NCBI GenBank assembly: GCA_907163375.1
Contig: CAJQUW010002005.1
Location: 106,613-170,612, forward strand
Reading direction: 5' to 3'
Length of the DNA stretch: 64,000 bases
From: Prostheceraeus crozeri
Lineage: Eukaryota; Platyhelminthes; Polycladida; Euryleptidae
Each line of letters starts with the position of its first letter. The stretch's first letter is position 1. The position numbers were made by a program, and so were the translations under genes. Of this stretch, positions 48,307-59,479 are shown one piece after another. The notes under the pieces are model-generated. The model saw nothing but the letters and a program-made list of their open reading frames with translations. It did no database searches and was not told where the DNA came from.

Positions 48307-49064
48307 CTATTTTGGAGGGAAAATGTAGCCTTGGTCACCTAAACTCCAGACTGACTCAATTCCCTTTTGAGCAATGAAATCACTAACAGAATCCACAACA
48401 CTATTTGCTTTGTCGATAAAATTCGAGAATTTCTCAAGTACTTGGATTTCTTTTCTGAGAACGATTTCTTGAAGATCGATGATGTCCTCTCGTTTTGTTT
48501 TTCTTTTGGGTGTATCGGTAGTTCCTTGTGGAGTTTCAATCAATCCTTGTGGAGTCATTGTCAATTCTATATCCTCCTCTGAATCAAAATCTATCGATGT
48601 TCGAATGGGCCTTCTTTGGTCCTCAGTTGAATTGTCTGATTTTGCCATTTCTTTCAAATGACTCGAAGAAATTTTTAGATTTTTCTTGGCAGTTGACTCA
48701 ACCGCCCCAGGTATACCACTGAATGCCATGATGTTTGTCCAAGGTGTTGAACAATGATGTTAGACGTGTCTGAAAGAATCCTCTTCTTCACACCTCCACC
48801 AGTTTTCTTCATCTCTTTCTTCTCGGAATTTGCTTCTGCTTTTGCCTTACTTTTCAACTTGTCCCACTTCCGTTTCAACTGTTGTGTGGTTCTCTGATTA
48901 GGATGTTTGGCGTTGAATATTGTCAGAATTTCAGCCCATGCTTCCGACCGCACCTTTTCCGCATCGGGCGTTCTGCTATTGGGATTGATTCGACTTTGAT
49001 TTGCCGTGCATAAATTGACAAGAAATAAATTGTCAGCCTCAGTAAATGGTGCCGATTTTTCCAT
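48307..49064 (-). pseudogene. Harbinger Myb/SANT-like DNA-binding protein, one frame change
   Basis: From the ATG at 49064 the minus strand reads MEKSAPFTEADNLFLVNLC, then SEAWAEILTIFNAKHPNQRT and TQQLKRKWDKLKSKAKAE, a trihelix/MADF-type Myb-like domain, as in the second protein of Harbinger elements and the host-derived NAIF1. It continues to about 48740. A shift of frame near 48730-48740 then leads into SGIPGAVESTAKKNLKIS, an acidic region with DSEEDIELT and a C-terminal coiled-coil-like helix (EIVLRKEIQVLEKFSNFI), ending at 48307. This protein normally binds the element's subterminal repeats and brings the transposase to DNA. The element therefore has one frame change in each gene. Confidence 0.85.
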
Positions 49065-49212
49065 AATACCACAGTACCGTTCGTAATGAGCGTAGATGAG
49101 ACGACGTGCTTAATGAAGAACCTGTCAGCCAATGGATTGTGCATCACATCACCCAATCAAATCGTTGTTGTTAGGAAAATCAATTAGGGTATTACCTGCT
49201 AGGTAGGGAGTC

Positions 49213-50380
49213 AAGCGGTTAACCGGTTAACCGGTTAATTAAATTAAAAACCGTAAAAAAAAAAAATTAATTAAATTAAACCGAGCTTTCCCCCAACTTT
49301 TGCTACATTGCAAACATTGCTTTTTTTTTTTTCATTTTCAATTTGATAATATAATCTCTTGTCTGAATAATTGCAATAAATAAATATAATCCTGGAACGG
49401 TGCAGAAAGACTCGAAAGAGAGAGCCGTCGTTTTTTCTCATCACAACTTCTCTTCGTTTTTTCCTTCGTTTTCCCATTCAACAATTGTTGATATAATACT
49501 TCTAACGTATATTTAGTTTGCAATAATAGTTGATATTGATCATCCAAAGATCCCATTCCATTTATACAAAACAAGGGAAGTTTTTAGATAAGATGAATTT
49601 TTTGTTTACAAATAGAAATAATTAATATAGATATAGCCGGTATTATGTATATGTGATGGAGTACTTAAACCAACATCCGACATTGATAAGTATTGAAGTC
49701 ATAAGTATTATAAAATAAAATTAAAATAAATAGGAATATCAAATGCATTGTGAAAAGTAATTTCAAAGTTAATCATTCTATTCACATTTCGACATCTACA
49801 CATAAAAAACAATTAAAAACATAATAATATTAATAAATAAAAAATACATATTTTATAATAAAAGATAGCACTTAGTAATGTTTTTATACCATTTTATATT
49901 ATCAGATTGTAATATATATTGTTGTTTATACTACTACAGATCACATTCTTGAATGTTTTGTACATTAACATTTTTTTTATCTTATAATTATTATTATTTT
50001 ATAGTTTATTATAATTTTTTTTTTAAATACATTTTTTGAAATTTATTTGAATTATTTTTAATTTTTTTTAGGTGAGACATTTTCCAATTAAATAAAACGA
50101 AATTCACGAGGGTATAAAAAAATATATAGGGAAATAAAGAATAAAAAAATAACAGTATTCTTGTAAATAAAGCATTTTATAAAAAATAATAACAGCCATC
50201 AGTATAAACTGAATACTAGTAAACAATAAACAGGTCAAAGTACTTATACTCAAATAACTATAACATGCATATCTATATATATACCTATCAGTGGCATCTA
50301 ATAAGCCTTGTATATAATTACTAGTATTACAAAACATCTATGTTAAGTATTTAATCGGTTAACGGTTAACCGGTTAATTT
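49213..50380. mobile_element. Very A+T-rich nested insert with GGTTAACCGGTTAA-type ends
   Basis: The left end contains GCGGTTAACCGGTTAACC and the right end, inverted, AATTAACCGGTTAACCG, about 25-30 bp of imperfect terminal inverted repeat. The interior is markedly richer in A+T than the Harbinger sequence around it, with A and T runs at both sides. I recognise no protein in it. GGTTAACC-type ends are seen in some hAT-like non-autonomous elements, but I see no 8-bp duplication, so it stays unclassified. A flanking TACCTGCTAGGTA-like subterminal repeat of the Harbinger lies on both sides. Confidence 0.6.
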
Positions 50381-50539
50381 CTCGTCGTTAAATATTCATT
50401 ATATTTATAATTACTATAATTTACTGCTAGGTAATACCTAAGCAGGAGATACCTATTTCATTTTCATGAATTAGAATTTTCAGGTATTACCTAGCAGGTA
50501 TTACCTGGCTTAGGTATTACCTTGTTCCTGAATACGGGC

Positions 50540-51052
50540 GGAGCCAACCTGCCTACCGAGATGTTAATGCACGTCAGTCTCGCAACATGTCGACAATTTT
50601 CGCTGTCTCAAGCGACAGGGGACTTGTCCATCATGCCTACAAGGACGGAGCTTACAATTCGAAAGACTTCAAGCTGCTTCTGGAAGAATGCTCACAGATG
50701 CTGGCACAGGGTTCAGTGGTTTTCATCTTCGACAATGTGCCGTTTCACAACGTTGCCTCAGACGCTATCCTTCAGGCAGGTCACTCCTACCGGTTCCAGC
50801 CGGCATATTCGCCGTTTCTGAATATTTGTGAAGGTGCATTCAGCATATGGAAAGCGGAGTTCAAGAAACTGATGGCGGAGACAAGGCACTACCTGCTACA
50901 GCAGACCCATCAACAACGAATAGCCACTATGATGCAGTTGGCAGAACAATCCATCAGTTCGGTTACGTACGTGAAAGTTCGTCGACTTTATCAGCATATG
51001 TTGGCTCTTCTTCCATCTTGCATAGCAGGTGATGACATCAACCATGAATAAA
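50540..51052 (+). pseudogene. Tc1/IS630-like transposase, C-terminal half
   Basis: This is the continuation of the interrupted transposase. It reads SQPAYRDVNARQSRNMS, FAVSSDRGLVHHAY, then VVFIFDNVPFHNVASD (second catalytic Asp in FDN), QPAYSPFLNICEGAFSIWK (the Glu in ICE) and a C-terminal helix region to the stop at 51049-51051. I count 32 residues between the second Asp and the Glu, whereas Tc1/IS630 enzymes usually have 34 or more. This half has no stop. The ends of the transposon are at about 45958 and 51577. Confidence 0.88.
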
Positions 51053-51577
51053 TTAATAATGCACATCGTTTTTATAAATACATGAATATTTGGATTATTT
51101 TTTGCTGTTTTGTGCGAGATAGAAATAAGGATGAAAGATAGATGGATGCAGGATATGAGAGGTGCATGCACATGTGCAGGTATAAATGAATAAAAAGATG
51201 TCCGTTGAATCTAAGCAGCATGTTTGATTGAAAACTAAATGAACTTAATGAAATTTATTGAGCTCAAATGTAAAGAAAGCATTTTCGACAACAGCAAGGT
51301 ATTTCCTAAAAACTAAAAGTATCAGCATTTGCATGTCAGCGAATAATGCACCGCAGCAACTGGGATACAGTCAATTTTCTTTCAGAAAGATCAAGCATTT
51401 ACATTTGATTTTAGTTTATTTATTATCGTTTTGATAATTCTATAATTGAATTGAGGTAAATCTGCGAAGTAATCTTACATCTCAGTTCATTAATGAATAA
51501 TCTCAAATCAAACCACAGTTTTATCTTTGATTTGAGATAATTAACGATTGAATGTCGCATTCTTATACTTGAAATGG

Positions 51578-52770
51578 AAAAGGGTTGCACATGTGCATTC
51601 TTTGTAGCTCAAACTTTTTTTGTAACTCTTACAGCACGCCCATTTCAAGCAGAGAGTCCATTTTATTCTTAAAAATACATTTTTATAAAGATTAAAAGAA
51701 TCGATCGAATCTTTTGCTTATCAAATAATAGTTTTGACCGTTAGGAGATAGCAACCCATTTTTAGAGGCATTACCTAGGCATAGTTGCTTTGATCATTTT
51801 GAGATGTAAGCAACTACTTGGGAACAATAACATTATACTGTGGGTTGAGTTTCAGTGTTTTGAGGTGATCAAAGTGAATGCCGTTTTATGTATGAGATGT
51901 GATTCATCAAAAATGTCCAACTGTCAAAAATAGTCTGTGTGATAAAGGTTGCTTGAATAAGACAATAATGTATATCTTATCTGTATAGACAGCCCTTACA
52001 TTTTTCAAGTGATCTGTTGACTATTATCTTTTAGATATTTTAAACAGATAACAGGTAGCCTTTTAAACAGAAGTACATCTACGTCTTATGAATGTATCTT
52101 GACATTGCATGCAAACAGAAGTTCTTTCATTGTGTCCATTATTTGGGTCAGATGAAATGAAAGACGCTCCATACACATGAATTATTACGTCCATATCATA
52201 TCACAAACAAAATATCAAACTTCTACTCGATAAATGTCCATATCAATGTTCACTGGGCCGGAAAATGGCCGTCCTCTGATCATCCGAAGAACGTTCATGG
52301 ATGAGTTTCCTTTATTATCTGATTTTTATAATTGGCAGCCTACTTCGATCAGTTAGATAATGTATTTTGAAACGAAAGGAATGCCAGTGATTGAAGGGGA
52401 AATATCATTGATATAATGGCCGTTTCAGGTGCGCGTTTAAAATTTGATATTTTATTGTTAGAAATCACCACTTATTAAATCAGCACCACGTCATGAAAGA
52501 TTTGATACTTAACTTCAAATCCTCGTCATCATTCTACACGTTGTGTTTGGCATCATGAGCTACAGAAACAGATCCTTGTTTTCTCCAGAACTGTGAAGAT
52601 AACATTGTGAAGACTGCCTCATACTTCGGTATGAGTCCTCCATCATCCTCCACAATTCCAGTTTACACCGCAGACAGTGGCAGATAGGGTTGGGTCGACA
52701 CCACCACCATGAATAGTAAATAATGCAAATGTTTATTGATACTCGTCTGACTCCGTTTTGCAGATTGGAA
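51578..52770. other. No supported feature
   Basis: A+T-rich sequence with no recognised gene or repeat. Confidence 0.35.
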
Positions 52771-52940
52771 TGTGGTCTCCGTGGCACAGTGGTTAAGTGC
52801 TTGGCCTAGTCATCTTTTGGTCCAGAGGTCGAGCCCCAAAGGTGTCATTGGAAGTCGGCAGGAAGGGCATCGGGACTAAAAGTACTACAACGTTCCATAA
52901 GTCTGACTATGTCAGCACCGTCATCACGCGATTTTCGATT
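52771..52940 (+). repeat. tRNA-derived SINE, head plus body
   Basis: The head GTCTCCGTGGCACAGTGG holds a box A-like TGGCACAGTGG (52782-52792), followed by GAGGTCGAGCCC as box B (52825-52836). Spacing and the GTCTCCGTGG start resemble tRNA-Asn. The body has TGTCATTGGAAGTCGGCAGG, AAGGGCATCGGGACTAAAAG and ACAACGTTCCA. The copy at 54640-54792 (minus) has the same order, so this is a dispersed SINE family transcribed by Pol III and moved by a LINE. The 3' end is not sharply defined. Confidence 0.8.
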
Positions 52941-54639
52941 AGCCGTGCATTGATTCGCACGAATCGGAATCGCTCCCGATACTGGAATATGATAATCCGA
53001 GTCAAGACAGGACGTTATTTAGGTCTTGTCTTCGGGCATTCGAATGAAGCATAATGGATTTTAGAGCGATAGCTTTTAAGGACAGCGAAATAAAATATGT
53101 ACTGTGCATAAATGAGTAGATTTAATTTATTTTATGTATAAAAGAATATGACAGCATGCCAATTTGTCACTTTTAGTGAATGCTCAGGATATTTCACATG
53201 TGTAAAGAATATATTACTATGTGCATCTTAATTGTGCATGAATTTAACAGTTGTTCTTTGTATTGCCTTAACCTTGTCGATTTTACGATTTTTTCGATAT
53301 GAAATTAAGCATTGCATGCGGTAATATTTCATACTAAATGATAAGTTCCTGAAATTGAAATCCTGTCTGATGATGATTGAAATGCGCTAGCTTTACGAGT
53401 TTGAGTAGCAAACATCAATCATTTCCTGATTCACTAACTTAAAGTCTACTTTTTTAGTCAACTGTAGACCCAATTAAATGAATTTTACATTATATGAAAG
53501 AATATTGCCACCTAGTTAAAGCAAAATATTTTTTTCTGGTCTACATGTGGGTAATTTCCGTTTTATATTATGTAGCTACAAAGCTATCAGTTTGACAATA
53601 AATAATTGATTTAATTTGACGTTTCTCGATTATACATTTAACTTTAATCATTGCAGAAACTACAGACGTTTTTGGCTTACAAACCTCCATCATTATACCC
53701 TTATGGAGATAGACCTCAACTAAGACGAAGATAAAAAGTGGAGCGTTGCATCTTATTCGTTCATTGTAGCTTGCTGTTTATGAAAAACATTGAGGTTTAT
53801 GGCTATAAGAGCTTATTTTGATCTTTTAGAGACTATTCAGTTTCACATTTTTCATGACTTTTTAAGAGCATATTTCTCTCTTTCTGATAAGCACATGGTT
53901 ATTGAGACAGCCCATTAAGAAATCAGCAGCTCTTCTTGTCTTCTGTTTCAATTTTGAATGATATTTTTATACGTGTAGGTGATGAAATTGAAAGAGAAAT
54001 AGGAGCAGCCTGATTGTTGTGTCTGACATGACAACAATCTCACACAATGAAGAAGATTGATGAGATTCTGTTGAATAGGATATTATAACAAACTAATTGA
54101 AATTCCAACCGTGGCAAAATTAGAAATATGCAGAAATGTTGAAATATTTCGAGATGAATTTTGAAATCGTAATTCAAGTTACAGGATTTTCTGGTCTAAC
54201 ATCGGAGAATAGAAATTTATGATCTGGTTTTCTGTAGACATTGTTACTGAATTCAATAGGAAGCATGAAACTTCGAATGCTGCACATTCAATTATTGGCA
54301 TATACGGTAATTTCAACAACCAGACATACAAATTACAAAAAACGTAGTATTAGTTCGAGTTTTTCCAGATTTTCGTCATGCTGTTAGCAAGGAGACATTG
54401 AGATTATGTCACCATTTCTTATCAAGACATTCAGTCCTGCTACTAGCAAATACAAAACGGCGATGGCAGAGATTATATGCATTTCTCCGTTTGATTCACC
54501 TCGCGCTCACATCTACTCTAAACCTTTGTTAAAGATTTCGTTTTGGTGCTCCGATTTCATGCTTCTTGATTTAATGTTTGAGAACGAAATTGATAGTCAA
54601 CATGAAGCTTTTACGTCACTACTACCCATAGTGGGGGTT
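52941..54639. other. No supported feature
   Basis: A+T-rich sequence. I see nothing I can defend as a gene or repeat. Confidence 0.35.
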
Positions 54640-54792
54640 TGGACGGTGCTTACAAGTCAGACTTTTCTGGAGCGTTGTGGTACTTTTTAGTCCGGATGTC
54701 CTTCCTGTCGACGTCCAATGACAATTTCGGGGCTCGACCTCTGAACCAGAGGATCGCTAGTCCAAGCGCTTGACCATCGTGCCACGGAGACG
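54640..54792 (-). repeat. tRNA-derived SINE, minus-strand copy
   Basis: On the minus strand from 54792 it reads CGTCTCCGTGGCAC, then box B-like GAGGTCGAGCCCC, then TGTCATTGGACGTCGACAGG, AAGGACATCCGGACTAAAAA and ACCACAACGCTCCA. It aligns along its length with 52771-52940. Sister fragments are at 33108-33185 and 33853-33917. Confidence 0.8.
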
Positions 54793-54889
54793 AACTACTA
54801 TTCAGTCATTAAATTCACTAAGTTAAAGCATTCCATTTTCAACAAGTATTGTCTGCTTATGCTTCTATTTTTAACTGTTTTCACCAGGG

Positions 54890-55215
54890 TTGCCAACTGG
54901 TCACTATGTTTCACTGACGAGTTTTGTATGTTAAGCAATTTCTATCAGGCAAAATTATGGGCTTCCCATAAATTCGACCATTAAATCGTGTTAAGTTTGG
55001 TTGCAATAGGAAGCGCAATGCGGGTACTGCGAAGAGCCGAAGACTCTGTTGAATCGCTCGGAGAAGATTAAACCCATCGTTTTAGAAATTCTTCGCAAAA
55101 TTTGATTTCTTTCATTCAGCTTTTCTGCCCATTGACTTATTCGGTGTCCTTACCTTGACACCTTGTGTCAATGTAGTGTTTTCGATGATTAAAGTCTATC
55201 ATTATTATCATTCTA
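54890..55215 (+). repeat. Candidate retroposon with ATT-rich simple tail
   Basis: A moderately G+C-rich segment starting near CACCAGGGTTGCCAACTGG ends in GATTAAAGTCTATCATTATT followed by ATCATT. A short-unit tail of this type marks many LINE and SINE 3' ends. I see no coding sequence and no second copy in the window, so this is suggestive only. Confidence 0.35.
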
Positions 55216-55479
55216 GAAAAATGTTGGTTGTAAAAAACTGAGTGACAAATGTTAGTTCTGAAATGATCAAAATTATTAAATTGCATTACTGCACTGTAAT
55301 ACTAGAATTACAACCGGCCTTTCATCACTATTGAGTCACTGATCATTATTTAGTCACTTTTTTATTGTAAACTTTCTTGTCACTCACCACTTTGATCCTC
55401 ATACTTGCCTCACTCAAACAATCAAGCTGATTGTGGTTCGACTGCGTTAGTATACTCCAGATTTGGATGCGATTCGTCC

Positions 55480-55600
55480 GAAGATTTCACGGTCCAGCCC
55501 GACCCAGCCCGCGGTATAGCAACCTGAAGCCCACCACAGGCTGGCCCGCGTCTTATGTCATTGAGCTACGGCCCGTCAAAGTCCGCATATTTAATTTCCA
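55480..55600. repeat. G+C-rich patch with CAGCCCG repeats
   Basis: CCAGCCCGACCCAGCCCGCGG stands out in A+T-rich DNA, with GGCTGGCCCGCG about 50 bases on. Such CCCGRCC-rich runs occur at the ends of some hAT-type transposons, but no partner end is visible. Unclassified. Confidence 0.3.
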
Positions 55601-55854
55601 GTCCGCTAACCCGAGTAATTATACACATGAAGTGTAGCTCAAGTGTGTGCCATTTCATATTATGAATTGCTTCATTTGCGGCTATAATTTGCTTTCAGTG
55701 TTAGCAAATGACGTTGTTAAAGAATTTAGAGTTTTATGCTTTATTAAGTTTATAAAATAATAAATAATGATGAAAATTTAGTTTACTTAATAATAGATGG
55801 TAACAACAGTACCTATTTCTTTTAATGCTTTCTGTATTATTGAATACACGTATG

Positions 55855-55900
55855 AAGATGATGATGATGATTAAACGTATGATGATGATGATGATGATGT
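55855..55900. repeat. GAT trinucleotide microsatellite
   Basis: Two runs of GATGATGAT-type repeat (about 4 and 6-7 units) are separated by TTAAACGTAT. Confidence 0.85.
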
Positions 55901-56879
55901 ATTATTGAATATGAGGCTTTCCATCATTTTAGTAATCAATGATAGTGAGTGCCCTATGTTTTCTGGTTGATCATAACCTCGATGCAATCATAGTAGTTCA
56001 ACAGCATAGAGTAGAATTATTTTATTTCTATAAATAGAAATCAAATGATAACAGAGGTTGTAAGTCAGATTGAACAATCAAATCACAGTAGAAATTTTTT
56101 TGTTGTTGAAATTGACCGCACGCTTGAAATGTACTTTTGATGTCTGAGTTTCAATAGTTGTGTTTGAAGCACGAATATTTTTGTTCACACACATGTTCCC
56201 CATATTTTTCCATGTTTTCCAAAGTATTTGGAAATAAACATTTATTGACTTAGAAATTAGCTTGGCACGTCATTTAAATACAATGACATAAGCAACACAA
56301 GGGAAGCATCACAGCGGCGTTTGGTTCTGTCAGAATAAAAAATTCGACCTGATCGTTTTGTGGTTAGCAATGTTATACCATACAATATGTGATCTGTAGA
56401 AGTACAATTTCAAAAAAATTGATTAAATTTTTAAATCGTCTTGAAGATAAAGATAGCAGGCAGTCACATTTAAAGTTAAATCCACAAATTATTTGATGAG
56501 CTAGGCGTTGTAATTTCTCTAACTTCTTACATAAATACACTGGCATTGAAATAGAAAATGGGAACCAATATTCGGAGCAGGGAGTTGTTAACACAAATAA
56601 GATCTGCTTTACTCATGAAACACTTCAGCACTCTAAGACTATAGAGACGCTGCACGAACAATTTCTCAACACACCTATTGTGTGGATCATCACTCCACAC
56701 AATCCTGAGGATCTTATGCTACGTCACAAAATCAATTCCTGGAACTCAAACCGGGTTACAAAGGGGGTGATTTACGCATAACGATACTCTTTCATTTTGT
56801 AGTGTTTATGGTGAGCTTCGCTACAGGAAGCATCAGGGACTAAGCTAACAAGTTTTAATAATGAAAGCAACACAATTGA
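55901..56879. other. No supported feature
   Basis: A+T-rich sequence with short unconvincing frames. Confidence 0.35.
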
Positions 56880-57110
56880 CTTCATGTGTTTAATACCCGA
56901 GCGCTTTCGTGGCCTCTTGTCAAGGGTGGACGGCCAAGTGTGAACATGTACAGAGATGGCTGAGAAACATTCAATGATAACTGCCGCCAGTGACACCAAC
57001 CAATCAGTGCCAAGGTAAAGACAATGAATAAAGGAACTCTTTATGTACACATAAAAACAGGTCGAGCAGCTAGCTATGGTGTCTTCTTCCAATACAGGCA
57101 AAGAAAAAAA
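56880..57110 (-). mobile_element. Terminal fragment of a Penelope-like element
   Basis: On the minus strand this reads GGAAGAAGACACC near 57090, then, towards 56890, CTTGACAAGAGGCCACGAAA followed by GCGCTCGGGTATT. This block resembles the 3' terminal motif of GIY-YIG Penelope-like elements and has the layout of a small stem followed by GAAA. It differs in sequence from the tail of the element at 21545-23709 and belongs to another family. No RT or nuclease is attached, so it is a solitary terminal piece. Confidence 0.5.
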
Positions 57111-58074
57111 ATATATTTACAAGATGATAAAATAGGAATATGTAAAAAGTAGGTACTGAAAAGATTCACATTCAACATCACATTATGTTGTCTAGCGTTA
57201 GAACTTTTGAGTTACTAGTGTCTGTCATTTTTCTTGACTAAGCTAACGTCAAACTTGAGTGGATTTCATCAAGCATATCAAATCATGCATGTCGACATTC
57301 CGACTATTATTCAAACAAAAATAATTTATTGCTTTTGCAGGTTTGTAGTTGTTTACGTCGACGTAAAACATATATTTTAATCGGACGACTGTTTTGCCTG
57401 TCATGAGAATTATGATCACCAATATATCAACGAGAAGGATTGACTAAGATAATTCATTGTCAGATGAGATTTGAGCATAAGTATAGAGACTAGCATCATC
57501 TTTATTCATGTTTGAATGACGGAAAGTGTGCGTGAGAAGGTTACAATAACCCCACTCCTATGAAATTACATGAACCATTGAATAAGTCTTTCGTCCGTTA
57601 AGAGGGAAAGTTGAATTCGCATAAAGAAAATACAGTATTTCATAAACGTACTTGTAAGTGGTTTTGGTGTCTTGCATCAAGACGCGTCGATGATTCTTCA
57701 CGCAACCAAGTCAATCCACACGATAGGCATTCACTTGGCAATGGAAATTCAAAATGTTTTTGCATCGTAAGAAGTGAGCTTTGTCATAAACTTGGTGTGT
57801 TGGAGATTCATTCTTGAGGTCTTCCTTCTCTTTCTTTCATTTCTATGAGCATCATTGCCGATCTCATCTCCCTAGCATCCTGTGAGTGAACAATATCCAT
57901 GTTGTATCGCTTGCTGTGATATACTCACAGATATTTCCCCCGCTATGTATGATATGGTACAATTTCCATTATTAATATGATCGTGTGATTTATCTTATTG
58001 TATAGCGTTCCCGTCCTACGCTGTTCAATGGCTTTGTCTGTGTTTATTTGATTTTCATTCTATAGTTGGAGAGA
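57111..58074. other. No supported feature
   Basis: A+T-rich sequence without a recognised gene or repeat. Confidence 0.35.
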
Positions 58075-58945
58075 TGGTTCCGAATCAGGGATAGTAAATA
58101 CCCGGATTCGGATCCTATTATCAAAAGTGATAAAACTGTATGTAATTCGTTTTCATTATCATGAAACATTGAGTAGTCTGGTTCCTGAGATTAAATTTAA
58201 ATTATGGGCTTCATAATACATAAAAACATGCTAATGAACTGATATTGAAATCCTAGGATTTTGCTATCGCCAGTTGCAGTTGTCACTCTAGTTCTCAGTT
58301 GCTACTACATTTTTTACAGAATATCATTACTAAATATCAATGGGTGATTGCAAGTATCTAAAACATCGGTAATATAATCTGAGACTGAGATTAGAGAAAT
58401 ACGTGCTCTTTCTTAGTACATGATAACTGAAACTGAATTTATGAATTAATTTAGTTTAGGCTTATATTTCCCATGATTGTCAATAAAAAAAAACAATTTC
58501 AACAACGATAAGCAGGTGTATTTGATTAAAAGGATGGAAAGACAGCAAACATGCTTTTATTTGTGTTTATTTAACTAATATGCGCATATTTTACAACTAT
58601 TATAGACTTATCAAAAATTACAGCTATTGTTCATTGTAAGTGTAAGGTAGTCGGATCAATATCATATGTTTGGAGAAGCAGAATGGATCTTTTTGTGTTA
58701 TTAGCTTTGAAAGTCATGAATGTCCATTCATTACATCATTACATTCATTCATGGCTGCCACTCCCCACTCTAAGTGAAGAAAAGCAAGTTTGAGGTTCTA
58801 TAACTTTTATAACTTCTGTCGTTAAATAAGGTTTTCCACAGCATTAATGGCCATCAATATCTCATCATAAATGCTCTTCGCTGGATCCATACCGGATCCG
58901 GATATTTACAACAGGATCCGCTGTTCCAATCCCTGTTCCGAATTC
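58075..58945. mobile_element. Candidate non-autonomous element with inverted ends rich in CGGATCC
   Basis: The left end carries TTCCGAATCAGGGAT, GTAAATACCCGGATTCGG and ATCC. The right end, read in reverse complement, carries TTCGGAACAGGGATTGG, GTAAATATCCGGATCCGG and ATCC, with a small extra segment. This order in inverted orientation suggests terminal inverted repeats of an ~870-bp element. The interior is A+T-rich with no coding sequence. The exact ends and any target duplication are not resolved. Confidence 0.45.
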
Positions 58946-59479
58946 CATTTGGAGAAAAATGAAACAATGTCACAGTTTTTTTTGAGTTATGTGACACTGT
59001 TGATGGAACAACCTTGTAATGTTAAAAGTCTATGTGCTCAACGATGGCTATGGATAGAATGGGGATCAGAAAAGAACATCAATTATACCCAATGCTAGAG
59101 AAATTATACAAACGTGCTGTCGTTTGCTGTGTATCTACTGATATGTTTGATATAGCTACCGCTACATTAAGTTGTTAACAGAAATAATGTTTTTGTTTCT
59201 CAATTTTGGTTCTCGTTGCATTTATCCAACGTATTTTATCGAACTTATGTGTAGGTATTTTTGCCGTCTATTCCAAAAATCTTGTGTAATTAGCATAATT
59301 ATGTTTCAATCAATTCAACCATTTGGTTTATAACTTTCAATAACTTAAGCAAATCGATATGCATGTGCATGTACGTAGTGTAGGCTATACGAGACTGTAA
59401 TGTTGCCGGATTTGGCTCATTAATGATGTTCAGCATTAAAATGTAAAAAGGGTTTAAATGAGCTTACAAAAGGATAGAA
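58946..59479. other. No supported feature
   Basis: A+T-rich sequence leading into the LINE fragment. Confidence 0.35.

Larger units (their letters stand above)
46631..50539. mobile_element. PIF/Harbinger transposon, two genes, inserted in a Tc1-like transposase
   Basis: A perfect 27-bp terminal inverted repeat begins GCCCGTATTCAGGAACAAGG at 46631 and ends as its complement at 50539. It carries a transposase on the plus strand and a Myb/SANT-like protein on the minus strand, transcribed towards each other, the standard two-gene equipment of this superfamily. If a 2-bp GC is counted as target duplication, the host transposase reading frame would have been continuous across the site (RAPV followed by RSQPAY). 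Harbinger elements usually duplicate 3 bp, so the exact duplication is unsettled. About 1.17 kb of its length is a further insert (49213-50380). Confidence 0.9.
45958..51577 (+). mobile_element. IS630/Tc1/mariner-superfamily transposon, split by a Harbinger insertion
   Basis: Candidate terminal inverted repeats CCATTTCAAGTATA lie at 45958-45971 and (reverse complement) 51564-51577. Removing the Harbinger element (46631-50539) leaves about 1.7 kb, a normal size for a Tc1/mariner element with one transposase. A clear TA duplication is present on the left (AATA before CC) but not on the right, so the ends are tentative. The transposase is certain; the terminal repeats less so. Confidence 0.6.
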
